Shown here one piece after another: positions 1-7,719 of a stretch of 64,000 nt of DNA. Below the pieces are notes generated by a model. That model was not told where the DNA came from, ran no database searches, and saw nothing but the letters and a program-made list of their open reading frames with translations. A program made the translations under genes and the position numbers. Source of the DNA: Lysinibacillus sp. G4S2 (GTDB lineage: Bacteria > Bacillota > Bacilli > Bacillales_A > Planococcaceae); the NCBI RefSeq assembly GCF_030348505.1, contig NZ_JAUCFJ010000002.1, forward strand, positions 624,001-688,000. Reading direction: 5' to 3'. Position 1 is the stretch's first letter, and each line of letters begins with the position of its first letter.

Positions 1-322
1 CAGCTACCTATCGCTAAGTAGGTTACAAAGTGTACTTTGCGTTTCCATCAGACCTCCCCGGGTAAGCGCATGCACTTTCACACCATCTATCCGCCTCATT
101 TACTCGATATGACCTTCGACAGAAAGGACTTTGTGTTGTTATGCACACTCATCCAATCATACCTAGCCTTATATGAGATTCGTGTTCCTCGGACCGGTGT
201 TTTGCCTCCAGCTTCCTTCAGATTCCGCGTCGCCACGGACACCCTTGCTCTTGGCTAACCTCTACTTCTGTCTTCGGGGTTCGGGACTTGCACCCTATAG
301 TTCATACGCATGCCGGGCGCAC
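1..322 (-). mobile_element. Group IIC intron, 5' portion (domain I onward), truncated by window edge
   Basis: Read on the minus strand from 322 downward, the sequence starts GTGCGCCCGGCATG and continues through AGGGTGCAAGTCCC, GGGTGTCCGTGGCGAC, GGAATCTGAAGGAAGC, GAGGCTAGGTATGA and ACCCGGGGAGGTCTG. From memory this is close along its whole length to the 5' end and domain I of the Oceanobacillus iheyensis group IIC intron. The maturase ORF and 3' end would lie left of position 1. Open frames here on either strand are structural-RNA artefacts, not proteins. The 5' splice site falls at 322/323, just behind the sortase terminator hairpin, which is the usual target of class C introns. Confidence 0.9.
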
Positions 323-328
323 ATAAGA

Positions 329-361
329 AAACCCCAAGATCATAAAAATCTTGGGGTTTTT
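329..361 (-). terminator. Intrinsic terminator of the sortase gene and intron insertion target
   Basis: A perfect 12-bp stem (AAACCCCAAGAT / ATCTTGGGGTTT) with a 7-nt loop lies directly after the sortase stop codon. On the minus strand it is followed by TTTTCTTAT and then the group IIC intron begins. It has T-rich flanks on both strands, so it could act in either direction. Confidence 0.85.
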
Positions 362-367
362 CGTATA

Positions 368-1036
368 CTAAAAAGTTTCTGATAGCTTTGCAGGTGCTTT
401 GTCAAACGGATATTGCGCAACAAAATCTGCTTGAATGGCAAGTCTTTTCGTCCCTTTATCAGCGCATGTAACGAGGGTCAAAACGGTTTTATCAGGGATA
501 TCATCAATAACATAAACATCCGTGGCAGCGATGATTTCCTTAGTCGTTAATTTGTACTCATAAATATTCGTTAAGTCTGTTACATAAATCGTATCTCCTA
601 TATTTGCTTTGTATAAGGGGCTAAATAAAACATCTGTTTCTTCAAAGTAATGACCCGCTAATGCGTAGTTTCCTTGTCCCAGTTTTTGATTAGGCTTCAT
701 GGTGCCCGCTCCAACGGCTAGAGAGGCATTACCAACTCCTTTGACGATAGGAAGTTGCATATCAACACTAGGAACAGCGATACTACCAATGACAGGCATT
801 TTATTAGCTGTTGTTTGAGCTTTTAAAACTTCTGCAATAGATAGTGATTGCACTGCTTCAAATTCAAAATCGGCATCCGCATTATTGTTCTTTTCAATAT
901 CCTCTGCACTGTAATCAGTTGTATTTAATTGCTTACTTAAATGAGTGATAATGGCATTTTGAATAGGATTAATAAAAATAAGTAAGAGGCCAATGATGAG
1001 CATACAAATGAGTAGTGTTAGTTTAAGTTTTTTCAT
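368..1036 (-). CDS. srtA: Class A sortase (LPXTG transpeptidase)
   Basis: Membrane-anchored cysteine transpeptidase that attaches LPXTG-type proteins to peptidoglycan. The protein of about 222 aa has one N-terminal membrane segment (residues 7-24) and a sortase domain with the full catalytic set: His in ALAGHYF (about 129), Cys in TLVTC (about 191) and Arg in TKRLAIQ (about 198). The TLVTC-AD context matches class A enzymes such as Bacillus anthracis SrtA. I start at the ATG at 1036; an in-frame GTG at 1048 has its AGG only 2 nt away, too close. No sortase substrate is visible in the window. It sits between a 21-bp repeat array upstream and a terminator plus group IIC intron downstream. Confidence 0.88.
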   Translation of the reverse strand: MKKLKLTLLICMLIIGLLLIFINPIQNAIITHLSKQLNTTDYSAEDIEKNNNADADFEFEAVQSLSIAEVLKAQTTANKMPVIGSIAVPSVDMQLPIVKGVGNASLAVGAGTMKPNQKLGQGNYALAGHYFEETDVLFSPLYKANIGDTIYVTDLTNIYEYKLTTKEIIAATDVYVIDDIPDKTVLTLVTCADKGTKRLAIQADFVAQYPFDKAPAKLSETF

Positions 1037-1070
1037 TTCATAAATCACATCCTAGTATTGAAATTACGAA

Positions 1071-1406
1071 TCGCTGGTAAAGGTGAAAACATCGCCGCTA
1101 AAGTGTTGATTTTCGCCGGTAAAAGTGAAAGAATCGCCGTTAAAGAGTCGAGTTCCGCCGGTAAAAGTGAAAGAATCGCTGGTAACAGTTCGATTTCCGC
1201 CGGTAAAAGTGAAAGAATCGCCGGTAAAGGTTCGATTTCCGCCGGTAAAAGTAAAAACATCGCCGCTAAAGGTTCGAGTTCCGCCGGTAAAGGTGAAAAC
1301 ATCGCCGGTAAAGGTTCGATTTCCGCCGGTAAAGGTGAAAACATCGCCGCAAAAGAGTCGAGTTCCGCCGCTAACAGATCAAACTCCGCCGCTAAAACTA
1401 AAAAAA
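1071..1406. repeat. Intergenic tandem array A: 16 units of exactly 21 bp
   Basis: Sixteen consecutive 21-bp units with no indels. On the plus strand they begin CCGCCGGTAAA or TCGCCGGTAAA and end alternately in GTGAAAGAA/GTGAAAACA and GTTCGATTT/GTCGAGTT, giving a 42-bp higher-order repeat. Because 21 is a multiple of 3, long frames stay open on both strands, but none has a good ribosome site. The array lies in the 5' upstream region of srtA, behind the tautomerase gene. Confidence 0.95.
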
Positions 1407-1471
1407 TCGGCAATTATAGCCCGGCCTTCGGAAAACGGTATGTATCGTCAATAACTCACCATACGTAAAAA

Positions 1472-1499
1472 GAGTAGAGCTTTTTTATAATGCTCTACC
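1472..1499 (-). terminator. Intrinsic terminator of the tautomerase gene
   Basis: GTAGAGC / GCTCTAC stem; on the minus strand it is followed by CTTTTTACG. It lies just past the stop codon at 1510. Confidence 0.7.
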
Positions 1500-1509
1500 C
1501 GTTAACTCA

Positions 1510-1695
1510 TTATTTATCGCTGTGGAGCACGCCTGCAACGCCGTAATGGTTTTTAGGCATTTCTTCGATGAAAACTGTTACGTTTTCTGCTGGTGCGTTA
1601 ACTGTACGAGAAACGGCTTCTGTTACTTCTTTTACTAGTGCGCGTTTTTGTTCGTCTGTACGACCTTCAAGCATTTTCACTGTTACGTATGGCAT
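1510..1695 (-). CDS. ywhB: 4-oxalocrotonate (2-hydroxymuconate) tautomerase family protein
   Basis: Tautomerase-superfamily enzyme of 61 aa, the typical subunit size. After removal of Met the N-terminal Pro (MPYVTVKM) would be the catalytic general base, and the conserved Arg/Phe region PAENVTVFIEEMP is present. Members ketonise 2-hydroxymuconate-type enols and work as oligomers in the cytoplasm. AGGAG lies 7-8 nt before the ATG. In B. subtilis ywhB lies near ywhD, pbpG and speB, as here, which supports the name. The physiological substrate in bacilli is unknown. Confidence 0.88.
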   Translation of the reverse strand: MPYVTVKMLEGRTDEQKRALVKEVTEAVSRTVNAPAENVTVFIEEMPKNHYGVAGVLHSDK

Positions 1696-1733
1696 AATAT
1701 TGTCTCCTTTATTGAATAATGTTGTATAGTAAG

Positions 1734-1990
1734 TTTATCTCCATTCAGTAGAAGACTTCAACCTCTGAAGGTGGTAAGATGAATGCAGGTGTGGTTCTTT
1801 TTCCAAGAATGTCCAAACACCTACTGAATGAAGATAAAGCCTCCGGCGGATGTCACGGATTTTGAAAGGAATGAATAAAGGATGTTAGCCTAAAACCTTC
1901 GCATCCTGCGAAAACGGCTAACTGACCTGCAGCGTGCAGGCCTGAGCACAATTCAAAATCTGGACGCAATTACGCCAAGGCGAAATTGAT
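1734..1990. repeat. REP/MITE-like fold-back element, long copy
   Basis: An 18-bp imperfect inverted repeat (1734-1751 with 1821-1838, one mismatch) is followed by GCCTCCGGCGGATGTCACGG, then ATTTTGAA...TTCAAAAT arms, and finally GGACGCAATTACGCC-AA-GGCGAAATTG, a terminal hairpin. The GCCTCCGG...ACGCAATTATGCC module recurs at 31.88 and 48.36 kb. The stretch carries no gene; it separates the divergent tautomerase and ywhD. Confidence 0.8.
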
Positions 1991-2114
1991 AAGAAAGTAT
2001 ATAAACTTCTTACTCGTATTTAGGCATTTGCGCAATGCTAGTGTCGCTTTCGTTACGGCACTAATGCGCTAACTATGCTTTACTTTATAATAGCAGAATG
2101 GAGGTAATTAAAGT

Positions 2115-2633
2115 ATGGCAAATGAAGAAAAATCAAAACAAAAAATGGGCTTTACTATTATTAAAAATGACCCGACAGATGGACATAAGGGATTTGGGAT
2201 TGGTTCGCTTTCACTTGAAAACGTATCGCCAGTTATTATCGATACAGAAGAGGGGACGGCATCAGTTGAAATCGGTGCTATGCATGCTCGTAGTGATGTG
2301 GAACGTGGTATTAAATTTACGACAGATCGTGCTGATTCAGAGGGTGGAAAATCGTATTGGTTAGTATGGGTGACGATTGACCATAAAGAGGATGGACCTT
2401 ATTATGCAGGTGTAACTGCGTGTGAAATGGTAGTCAATCGAGAAAAACGTCGAGGCTATAAAATTTTAGCTGATCATGTTAATAAAATGGATAAATCTAT
2501 GAAGCGTCATATTATGGTAGAGCATATGGATGCACCATCTAAAAAAGTGTTAGCTTCTTTTCTAGAGGAGCTCAATCCAGAGCTGTGGGCACGTAGTGAG
2601 GACCAATTGCGTCAAGACTTAATTGCAGAATAG
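2115..2633 (+). CDS. ywhD: YwhD family protein
   Basis: Conserved bacillar protein of about 172 aa. Recognised by overall sequence (GFTIIKNDPTDGHKG, VSPVIID near the N-terminus, and a basic REKRRGYKI segment in the middle) and by synteny with ywhB, pbpG and speB. It has no signal peptide or membrane segment, so it is probably cytoplasmic. Function is not known. GGAGG lies 10-15 nt upstream of the ATG. A second overlapping frame starting at 2098 is a shadow. A strong terminator follows at 2850. Confidence 0.88.
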   Translation: MANEEKSKQKMGFTIIKNDPTDGHKGFGIGSLSLENVSPVIIDTEEGTASVEIGAMHARSDVERGIKFTTDRADSEGGKSYWLVWVTIDHKEDGPYYAGVTACEMVVNREKRRGYKILADHVNKMDKSMKRHIMVEHMDAPSKKVLASFLEELNPELWARSEDQLRQDLIAE

Positions 2634-2756
2634 ACTTGCAATGATTGAACAATCTGTGACAATTTGCAATCGCTTTCGATATAAGGTTGAAAGTGGGTTT
2701 GAAACAAAGTAAACTTGAGGCAGAGCTTACATTTTAGTAAGCTAGGACACTTGGTT

Positions 2757-2840
2757 TTCGCGAATGTGATGAGCACTATGTGGCATTTGAACAACCCAAA
2801 CCCAAGCCAAATGCCCCATGATGCTCATCTACTTCGCGAA
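2757..2840. repeat. Long imperfect inverted repeat downstream of ywhD
   Basis: Nested arms TTCGCGAA, GATGAGCA and GGCATTTG on the left pair with CAAATGCC, TGCTCATC and TTCGCGAA on the right, giving a roughly 84-nt hairpin with short bulges. It precedes the true terminator. It could be a small fold-back repeat or an RNA 3'-end structure. Confidence 0.7.
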
Positions 2841-2849
2841 CCATAAATA

Positions 2850-2912
2850 AGAAAAGCTTTCTGTTCCCACGGACACGGCTCCGGGGAAGAGAAAGCTTTT
2901 CTTTCTTTTTTT
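2850..2912 (+). terminator. Intrinsic terminator of ywhD
   Basis: A 13-bp perfect stem AGAAAAGCTTTCT (2850-2862) / AGAAAGCTTTTCT (2890-2902) is followed by a T-rich tail (CTTTTTTTA). Confidence 0.85.
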
Positions 2913-2985
2913 ATATGTCTATTACTTTGTCGAGAGCCTTCGTTATTTAGAACGTGATTAACTAATAAAGGTTCCACATTATAAA

Positions 2986-5043
2986 TTAATCTTTAAAAAT
3001 TGAGAATGGGAGCATATTCCAAATTTCTCCCCACGTATCTCGATCGAGAATATCAAAGCTTTTTGAACATTTTTCAGTCGGTACATCCTTTTCGTCTACA
3101 TAGACCAGACGTTGTTTAGGGCAGGCATCTGTTGCGAGCTTACCTGTTTCCACATCGACGACCACACCTTTTACACCTTTAGGCTTTGTGAAATCCTCGT
3201 TCTTTGTTCCTTTATTGACAGCCTCCATATAGTCGATCCATATTTTCTTTGTCGCTGCAGTATCTTCTTTTGCTTCTATATTTTTTCCTTGGTCATAGCC
3301 GTTCCACACGCCAGCAGTTAAACTAGGTGTAAATCCAATTAACCATTGATCACTATTTGTAGAGCCAGATTTTGCTGCATACGTATGCGTCATACGATTG
3401 CGAATGCTAATCCCTGTAGCTGGAGAATAATCGCTAAATACAGGATCGAAAATACCTGTCATCATTTCTGTTAAGATAAACGTATCTTCTTTTGAGAGAA
3501 CCGTCTCAGCTTCTTTAGTAGCTTCTTTACTTTCGTAGATGATATCACCATTAGCATCTTTAATAGAAATAATAGTAGTAGGAGCGGTTTCTTGACCTTG
3601 TGATGCTAAAATATTATAGGCATTCGTCATTTCATATAAAGTAGTTTCAGCTGTTCCTAGCGCGATCGATAAATTGTCCTTATCACCGATATTTACATTG
3701 AAGCGATCAGCCATCTCGTGAAATGTTTTAAATCCAATTTCCTCTAAAGTTTTAACTGCGTAAATATTATCAGAAATAGCGATAGCTTGTGCCATAGACA
3801 TATCATGCGTTGCAAATTGACCGTTAACATTTTTAGGAGAATATGTTGAACGTCCTTTATCATAAGTGAAAGTTGTCTCACCTACATCTAAAAAAGTTAA
3901 TGGCGTATAACCATTCTCTAAAGCTGCGGCATATAAAATAGGTTTAATGGTTGAACCTGGCTGACGTTTTGCCTGTGTAACCCTGTTAAATGAACTTGCA
4001 GCATAGTCACGACCTCCGACTAGTGCTGTAACGGCACCTGTTTTGGATTCCATACTCACAAATGCGGCTTGGAGATCGTTAGCAGGCATATTTTTGGCTA
4101 CAGCTTCTTCTGCTGCCTTTTGGTGTCCTTGATTAAGGGTTGTTTGGATAGTCCAGCCACCTTCACTAATGTCGAGATTTTTTGACTTCAAAATGTCACT
4201 AGCCTCTTGCCATGCTACGTCCAGGAAGTATGGTGCGACAGATTTTGTTGCCACCCAACTATCATTCTTTAAAACAAGCTTTTCACTTTCTGCACGTGTT
4301 TTTTCATCTTGCGTAATGACACCTTGATCGGCCATCAGCTTTAAAATAACGTGCTGGCGATCAGTTGCCTTATCTAGATTGGCGATAGGGGAGTAAATAC
4401 TTGGTCCTTTTGGAATTCCAGTTAACATTGCTGCTTCCGCTAGCGTTAAATCACTGGCAGATTTTCCGAAATAAAATCGACTAGCTGCTTCTACACCGTA
4501 CATACCATGTCCGTAGTAAACAGTATTTAAGTAGCCTTCCAGTATTTCATCCTTATCATAAAAAACTTCTATTCTATAAGCATACAGTGCTTCATTTAAT
4601 TTTCGTGTCCAAGACTTTTCATGTGAAAGATATAGATTTCGAGCATATTGTTGTGTAATAGTACTTGCTCCTTGAACCTTACTTCCAGCCTTAAGGTCGA
4701 CTAATAACGCACCAGCAATACGTGAAAAATCAAATCCTTTATGCTTATAAAAGTCTTTATCCTCAACAGCGACCACTGCTGTTTTTAAATAGGGGGACAT
4801 CTCATCAAGACTAACCCAATAACGTCGTTCATTCGTAAAGTGATCCCCAATCTGGTTCTCATTTTCATCTAAGAAAATAGAGGCTTTAGGTACGGTTAGA
4901 GGCGGGGCACCAGCCACTTGAACATAGACGCGTAGAGCTATAAACGCTACTATAATAGCAGATGCAAAGGCGACAAAAAGGGTAAGTGCTTTGCGTGTCC
5001 GCTTTGTCCGTTTTTGCTTACGTTGATAGCTTTTTCTCTTCAT
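2986..5043 (-). CDS. pbpG: Class A penicillin-binding protein (glycosyltransferase/transpeptidase)
   Basis: Bifunctional peptidoglycan synthase of 685 aa. A basic cytoplasmic tail and a membrane anchor (about 20-40) precede a GT51 domain with the catalytic Glu in EDKDFYKHKGF (E94), QGASTITQQ (124-132) and LEGYLNTVYYG. The transpeptidase domain has the nucleophile Ser in GSTIKP (S364), SDN (424-426) and KSG (558-560). Length and position between ywhD and speB match B. subtilis PbpG (PBP2d), a sporulation-associated class A PBP, so the symbol rests on synteny. GAGGTGA lies before the ATG. A Cys/Lys-rich C-terminal tail extends beyond the transpeptidase. No speE (spermidine synthase) lies between it and speB, unlike B. 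subtilis. Confidence 0.9.
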   Translation of the reverse strand: MKRKSYQRKQKRTKRTRKALTLFVAFASAIIVAFIALRVYVQVAGAPPLTVPKASIFLDENENQIGDHFTNERRYWVSLDEMSPYLKTAVVAVEDKDFYKHKGFDFSRIAGALLVDLKAGSKVQGASTITQQYARNLYLSHEKSWTRKLNEALYAYRIEVFYDKDEILEGYLNTVYYGHGMYGVEAASRFYFGKSASDLTLAEAAMLTGIPKGPSIYSPIANLDKATDRQHVILKLMADQGVITQDEKTRAESEKLVLKNDSWVATKSVAPYFLDVAWQEASDILKSKNLDISEGGWTIQTTLNQGHQKAAEEAVAKNMPANDLQAAFVSMESKTGAVTALVGGRDYAASSFNRVTQAKRQPGSTIKPILYAAALENGYTPLTFLDVGETTFTYDKGRSTYSPKNVNGQFATHDMSMAQAIAISDNIYAVKTLEEIGFKTFHEMADRFNVNIGDKDNLSIALGTAETTLYEMTNAYNILASQGQETAPTTIISIKDANGDIIYESKEATKEAETVLSKEDTFILTEMMTGIFDPVFSDYSPATGISIRNRMTHTYAAKSGSTNSDQWLIGFTPSLTAGVWNGYDQGKNIEAKEDTAATKKIWIDYMEAVNKGTKNEDFTKPKGVKGVVVDVETGKLATDACPKQRLVYVDEKDVPTEKCSKSFDILDRDTWGEIWNMLPFSIFKD

Positions 5044-5354
5044 CCGACTTCACCTCGTTTTCTCACACTTGCATATAGTATGTGTCTGAACATTCATCTT
5101 TAATCGAAATTCTAGGTAAAAACTATTGCACTTTATTCAAAAACATCTATACTTTTTTTGTACTGTTTGAAATGCTAGTGTTCGACAAAAGAAAGACACT
5201 TTGTAAATTTTAATCGAATTTTGCTAGACATTCCAATAATGTATACGAGGATTCAAGGATAGAGGTTTCATTACAATCCTGTAAGTCCTTACTAGAGTAA
5301 TGGTAATAATGAAATTAAATAGGATTAATTCCTAATAAAAGTGGAGGTCGAGCA
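5044..5354. other. Divergent promoter region of pbpG and speB
   Basis: AT-rich gap of 311 bp between divergent starts. I see no firmly assignable sigma-A promoter. Arms TTTCATTA (about 5267) and TAATGAAA (about 5308) could form a leader hairpin ahead of speB. Otherwise nothing is recognisable. Confidence 0.4.
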
Positions 5355-6227
5355 ATGAGATTTGATGAAGCTTATTCAGGAAATGTTTTTATAAAAAGTC
5401 ATCCAACATATGAGGATGCTCAGGCAGTCATTTACGGTATGCCAATGGATTGGACAGTTAGTTATCGTCCGGGCTCACGATTTGGTCCGCAACGTATTCG
5501 CGAAGTATCGATTGGTCTAGAAGAATACAGCCCATATTTAGACCGTGAGCTAGAAGAAGTGAAATATTTTGATGCAGGAGATATACCGTTACCATTCGGG
5601 AATGCACAGCGTTCTTTAGATGAAATTGAAAAGTATATCGAGCAGCTTTTAGCGGATGACAAGATTCCAGTTGGCATGGGTGGCGAACATTTAGTATCTT
5701 GGCCTGTAATGAAGGCTGTATCAGCAAAGTATGATGACCTAGCAATTATCCACTTCGATGCACATACAGACTTACGTGTTGAATATGAAGGGGAGCCACT
5801 TTCTCACTCAACTCCTATTCGTAAAATTGCTGAACATATCGGACCAAAAAATGTGTATTCATTTGGTATTCGTTCAGGTATGAAGGAAGAATTCGAATGG
5901 GCGAAGGAAAATGGCATGCACATTTCAAAATTCGAAGTGCTAGAGCCATTAAAAGAGGTATTACCTACTTTAGCAGGACGTAATGTATACGTGACGATTG
6001 ATATTGATGTACTCGATCCTGCACATGCACCAGGCACAGGAACAGTAGATTGCGGAGGAATTACATCAAAAGAATTACTAGCATCAATCCATGCAATCGC
6101 AGCAAGTAATGTTAATGTAGTTGGCTTTGACCTAGTTGAAGTAGCACCAATCTACGACACATCAGAAATGACAGCAAACACAGCGAGTAAATTGTTAAGA
6201 GAAATGATTTTAGGCTGGGTAAAATAA
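5355..6227 (+). CDS. speB: Agmatinase
   Basis: Ureohydrolase converting agmatine to putrescine and urea in polyamine synthesis. The 290 aa equal the B. subtilis SpeB length. Binuclear Mn ligands are visible: GGEH (about 106-109), DAHTD (about 136-140) and DIDVLDPAHAPGTGT (about 217 on). GGAGG lies before the ATG. The last codons (from TTTAGGCTGGG) are repeated downstream and again at 18.1 kb, showing that mobile DNA has integrated at the gene's 3' end while leaving the protein intact. Confidence 0.95.
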   Translation: MRFDEAYSGNVFIKSHPTYEDAQAVIYGMPMDWTVSYRPGSRFGPQRIREVSIGLEEYSPYLDRELEEVKYFDAGDIPLPFGNAQRSLDEIEKYIEQLLADDKIPVGMGGEHLVSWPVMKAVSAKYDDLAIIHFDAHTDLRVEYEGEPLSHSTPIRKIAEHIGPKNVYSFGIRSGMKEEFEWAKENGMHISKFEVLEPLKEVLPTLAGRNVYVTIDIDVLDPAHAPGTGTVDCGGITSKELLASIHAIAASNVNVVGFDLVEVAPIYDTSEMTANTASKLLREMILGWVK

Positions 6228-6390
6228 AGCTAGAAACATTAACTAGTGCATTCTGCGACGAAAGTGAAACGTCAGTCGCAAACACAGTTTCTAAATTGCT
6301 AAGAGAAATGATTTTGGGCTGGGTAAGAGACTTCAAAATGTTAATATGAAGCGGTTGGAGTGGGGTTTAGCTATTAGCTAGCCCCACTTT
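6207..6390 (+). repeat. Left copy of a direct repeat of about 184 bp (attL-like) starting inside the speB 3' end
   Basis: From the speB tail TTTAGGCTGGGTAAAATAA through AGTGGGGTTTAGCTA and AGCCCCACTT, this stretch is nearly identical to 18091-18273. Within it, 6275-6333 is a further degenerate copy of the speB tail (GCAAACACAG..., AAGAGAAATGATTTTGGG). This is the pattern left by site-specific integration into a gene's 3' end. Confidence 0.85.
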
Positions 6391-6393
6391 TAG
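6358..6393 (+). terminator. Terminator-like hairpin behind speB
   Basis: AGTGGGG-TTT-AGCT pairs with AGCT-AG-CCCCACT and is followed by TTTTAG. The same hairpin is duplicated at about 18.25 kb. Confidence 0.6.
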
Positions 6394-6451
6394 CCCCAAT
6401 TGCCTTTAAACTCTCGCTAAATACAGTTACCGTTTGCGCCTCCATCTCCTG
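6374..6451 (-). pseudogene. Possible C-terminal remnant of a phage-type integrase
   Basis: The minus strand encodes a short open tail ending ESLKAIGAKSGAS-stop, resembling the GAKxG-type C-termini of phage tyrosine recombinases. Upstream codons are interrupted by stops. Its position abutting the speB attachment site fits an element-borne integrase that has been deleted. The evidence is weak because so few residues remain. Confidence 0.3.
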
Positions 6452-6620
6452 AAATTATCAAGAGTATTGCATCCGATAAGGGTGCTTTTATTTTGCCCTG
6501 AAAAGTAAGTATCGAGCAGAGTTTCCTCCCCTTTGATTCATCTGTCTTGCTTTTGAGAGCAAAAAGTCATTACATATATTTCATTTATTGGTTTATTATT
6601 AAAATAAAGGAGATGATAAT

Positions 6621-7199
6621 ATGAGTTTTATTTCAGTGGTTGCTATGGAGAATTTTGTTACGGTAGTGGCTGATAGTAGACAAATTAATTCAGAAACGAA
6701 AGAAGTAATAAGTGAAGATTTCTTAAAAGTAAGAGGAATTAACGATAAACAATTTATCGCTTGTACTGGTAATGTAGGGGTTGCCGAAGCTCTTTTTAGT
6801 AAGTTTTCAGGCGATTTATTTTATGATTTAAAAAATAACGCTGAGTTAATTCGTGATGAACTTGTTAAAAAAATAGATTTAAAAATTGCGAAATGCCAAG
6901 TAGTGTTAGGAGGCAGAAGCCATCTAAACGAAATTGTGCTTTACACATTTTCTAACGATCCGACTCTCAGGGTTGTTGAATATAAGCCTAAAGCAAGTGA
7001 TTTATCATATATCACGTTATCTAGTGATGAATTGATGAATAAAGGTTTTGATGCAAACGATACATTTGAAAAGATCTATCGGGATAGAAATATACAATCT
7101 ATAGAAGATGTAATCATGGTTCAAACGGAGTTAAATGATATTGTATCGGATCTAGATATATCAGTTAACAAAGAAAAAAATATTTTGAAAATAACGTAA
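6621..7199 (+). CDS. Orphan proteasome/HslV-like Ntn-hydrolase fold protein
   Basis: The 192-aa protein has an N-terminal half that follows the proteasome beta/HslV pattern. After Met removal, Ser is residue 1, an Asp falls at position 17 (VVADSR), and a Lys (FLKVRG) lies at 35, near the classical Lys33. It is followed by the strand-turn-helix IACTGNVGVAEALFSKF. Family knowledge: these are N-terminal-nucleophile proteases, and B. subtilis CodW (HslV) also uses Ser. No HslU-type ATPase is adjacent. AGGAG precedes the ATG and an own terminator follows. It lies just inside the island next to phage debris, so it may be phage- or defence-related. The activity is inferred, not shown. Confidence 0.6.
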   Translation: MSFISVVAMENFVTVVADSRQINSETKEVISEDFLKVRGINDKQFIACTGNVGVAEALFSKFSGDLFYDLKNNAELIRDELVKKIDLKIAKCQVVLGGRSHLNEIVLYTFSNDPTLRVVEYKPKASDLSYITLSSDELMNKGFDANDTFEKIYRDRNIQSIEDVIMVQTELNDIVSDLDISVNKEKNILKIT

Positions 7200-7227
7200 A
7201 CCACATTTTTGTATGTGGTTTTTTATT
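7199..7227 (+). terminator. Intrinsic terminator
   Basis: AACCACAT / ATGTGGTT stem followed by TTTTTATTTT, overlapping the stop codon of the preceding gene. Confidence 0.8.
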
Positions 7228-7260
7228 TTGATTAAAATAAGCAACTAGCATAATGGGGTG

Positions 7261-7526
7261 ATGCCATTGATTGAAAAGAAATTAACAGCGAAACAACAAG
7301 CATTTGCAGACTTTTATATCGAATTAGGCAATGTAGAACAAGTTGCGATAAAGGCTGGATACAGTAAAGCTATGCAAGAGGTAATGCTCATAAAAAAGTT
7401 GCAAATGTGAGCATAAAAAACTATATAGACAATCGCATGGAAGAATTAAAATCTGAGCGTGTAGCTACTCAACAAAAAGTGATAGAATTTCTAACAGCTA
7501 TTTTGGCAAGAGGATTATTCTATTGA
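7261..7526 (+). pseudogene. Frameshifted phage terminase small subunit (TerS/XtmA-like)
   Basis: It opens MPLIEKKLTAKQQAFADFYI and AGYSKA, the typical HTH N-terminus of Bacillus phage terminase small subunits. A one-base shift near 7371 then breaks the frame. The other frame continues with YARGNAHKKVANVSI and MEELKSERVATQQKV up to TGA at 7526. The family is normally followed by the large terminase subunit, which is absent here. This is a decayed phage packaging gene that marks the island as prophage-derived. Confidence 0.75.
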
Positions 7527-7719
7527 TCAACTGAAATCACTTTGTTTTTCAGTTAATTACAAGTTGTTAGATAAAAAATTAAGTAATTCAATATTTTTTT
7601 AATTTTATGATTGGATTATCTTTCAACATTAGTTATATTAGTCCTGTATAATGAATCAATATTTGGCATTTAATTAAGTATTTGGATTAACAACTATCTG
7701 AAATGGAAAGGGAATAATA

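Noticed and set aside
37..382. Two overlapping plus-strand frames that look like small proteins
   Set aside because: They are the complement of conserved group IIC intron RNA structure; the matching sequence is structural, with no ribosome site.
1045..1468. Frames of about 110-136 aa through array A on both strands
   Set aside because: A 21-bp period without stop codons keeps every such frame open; no ribosome site, and both strands and several frames are open at once.
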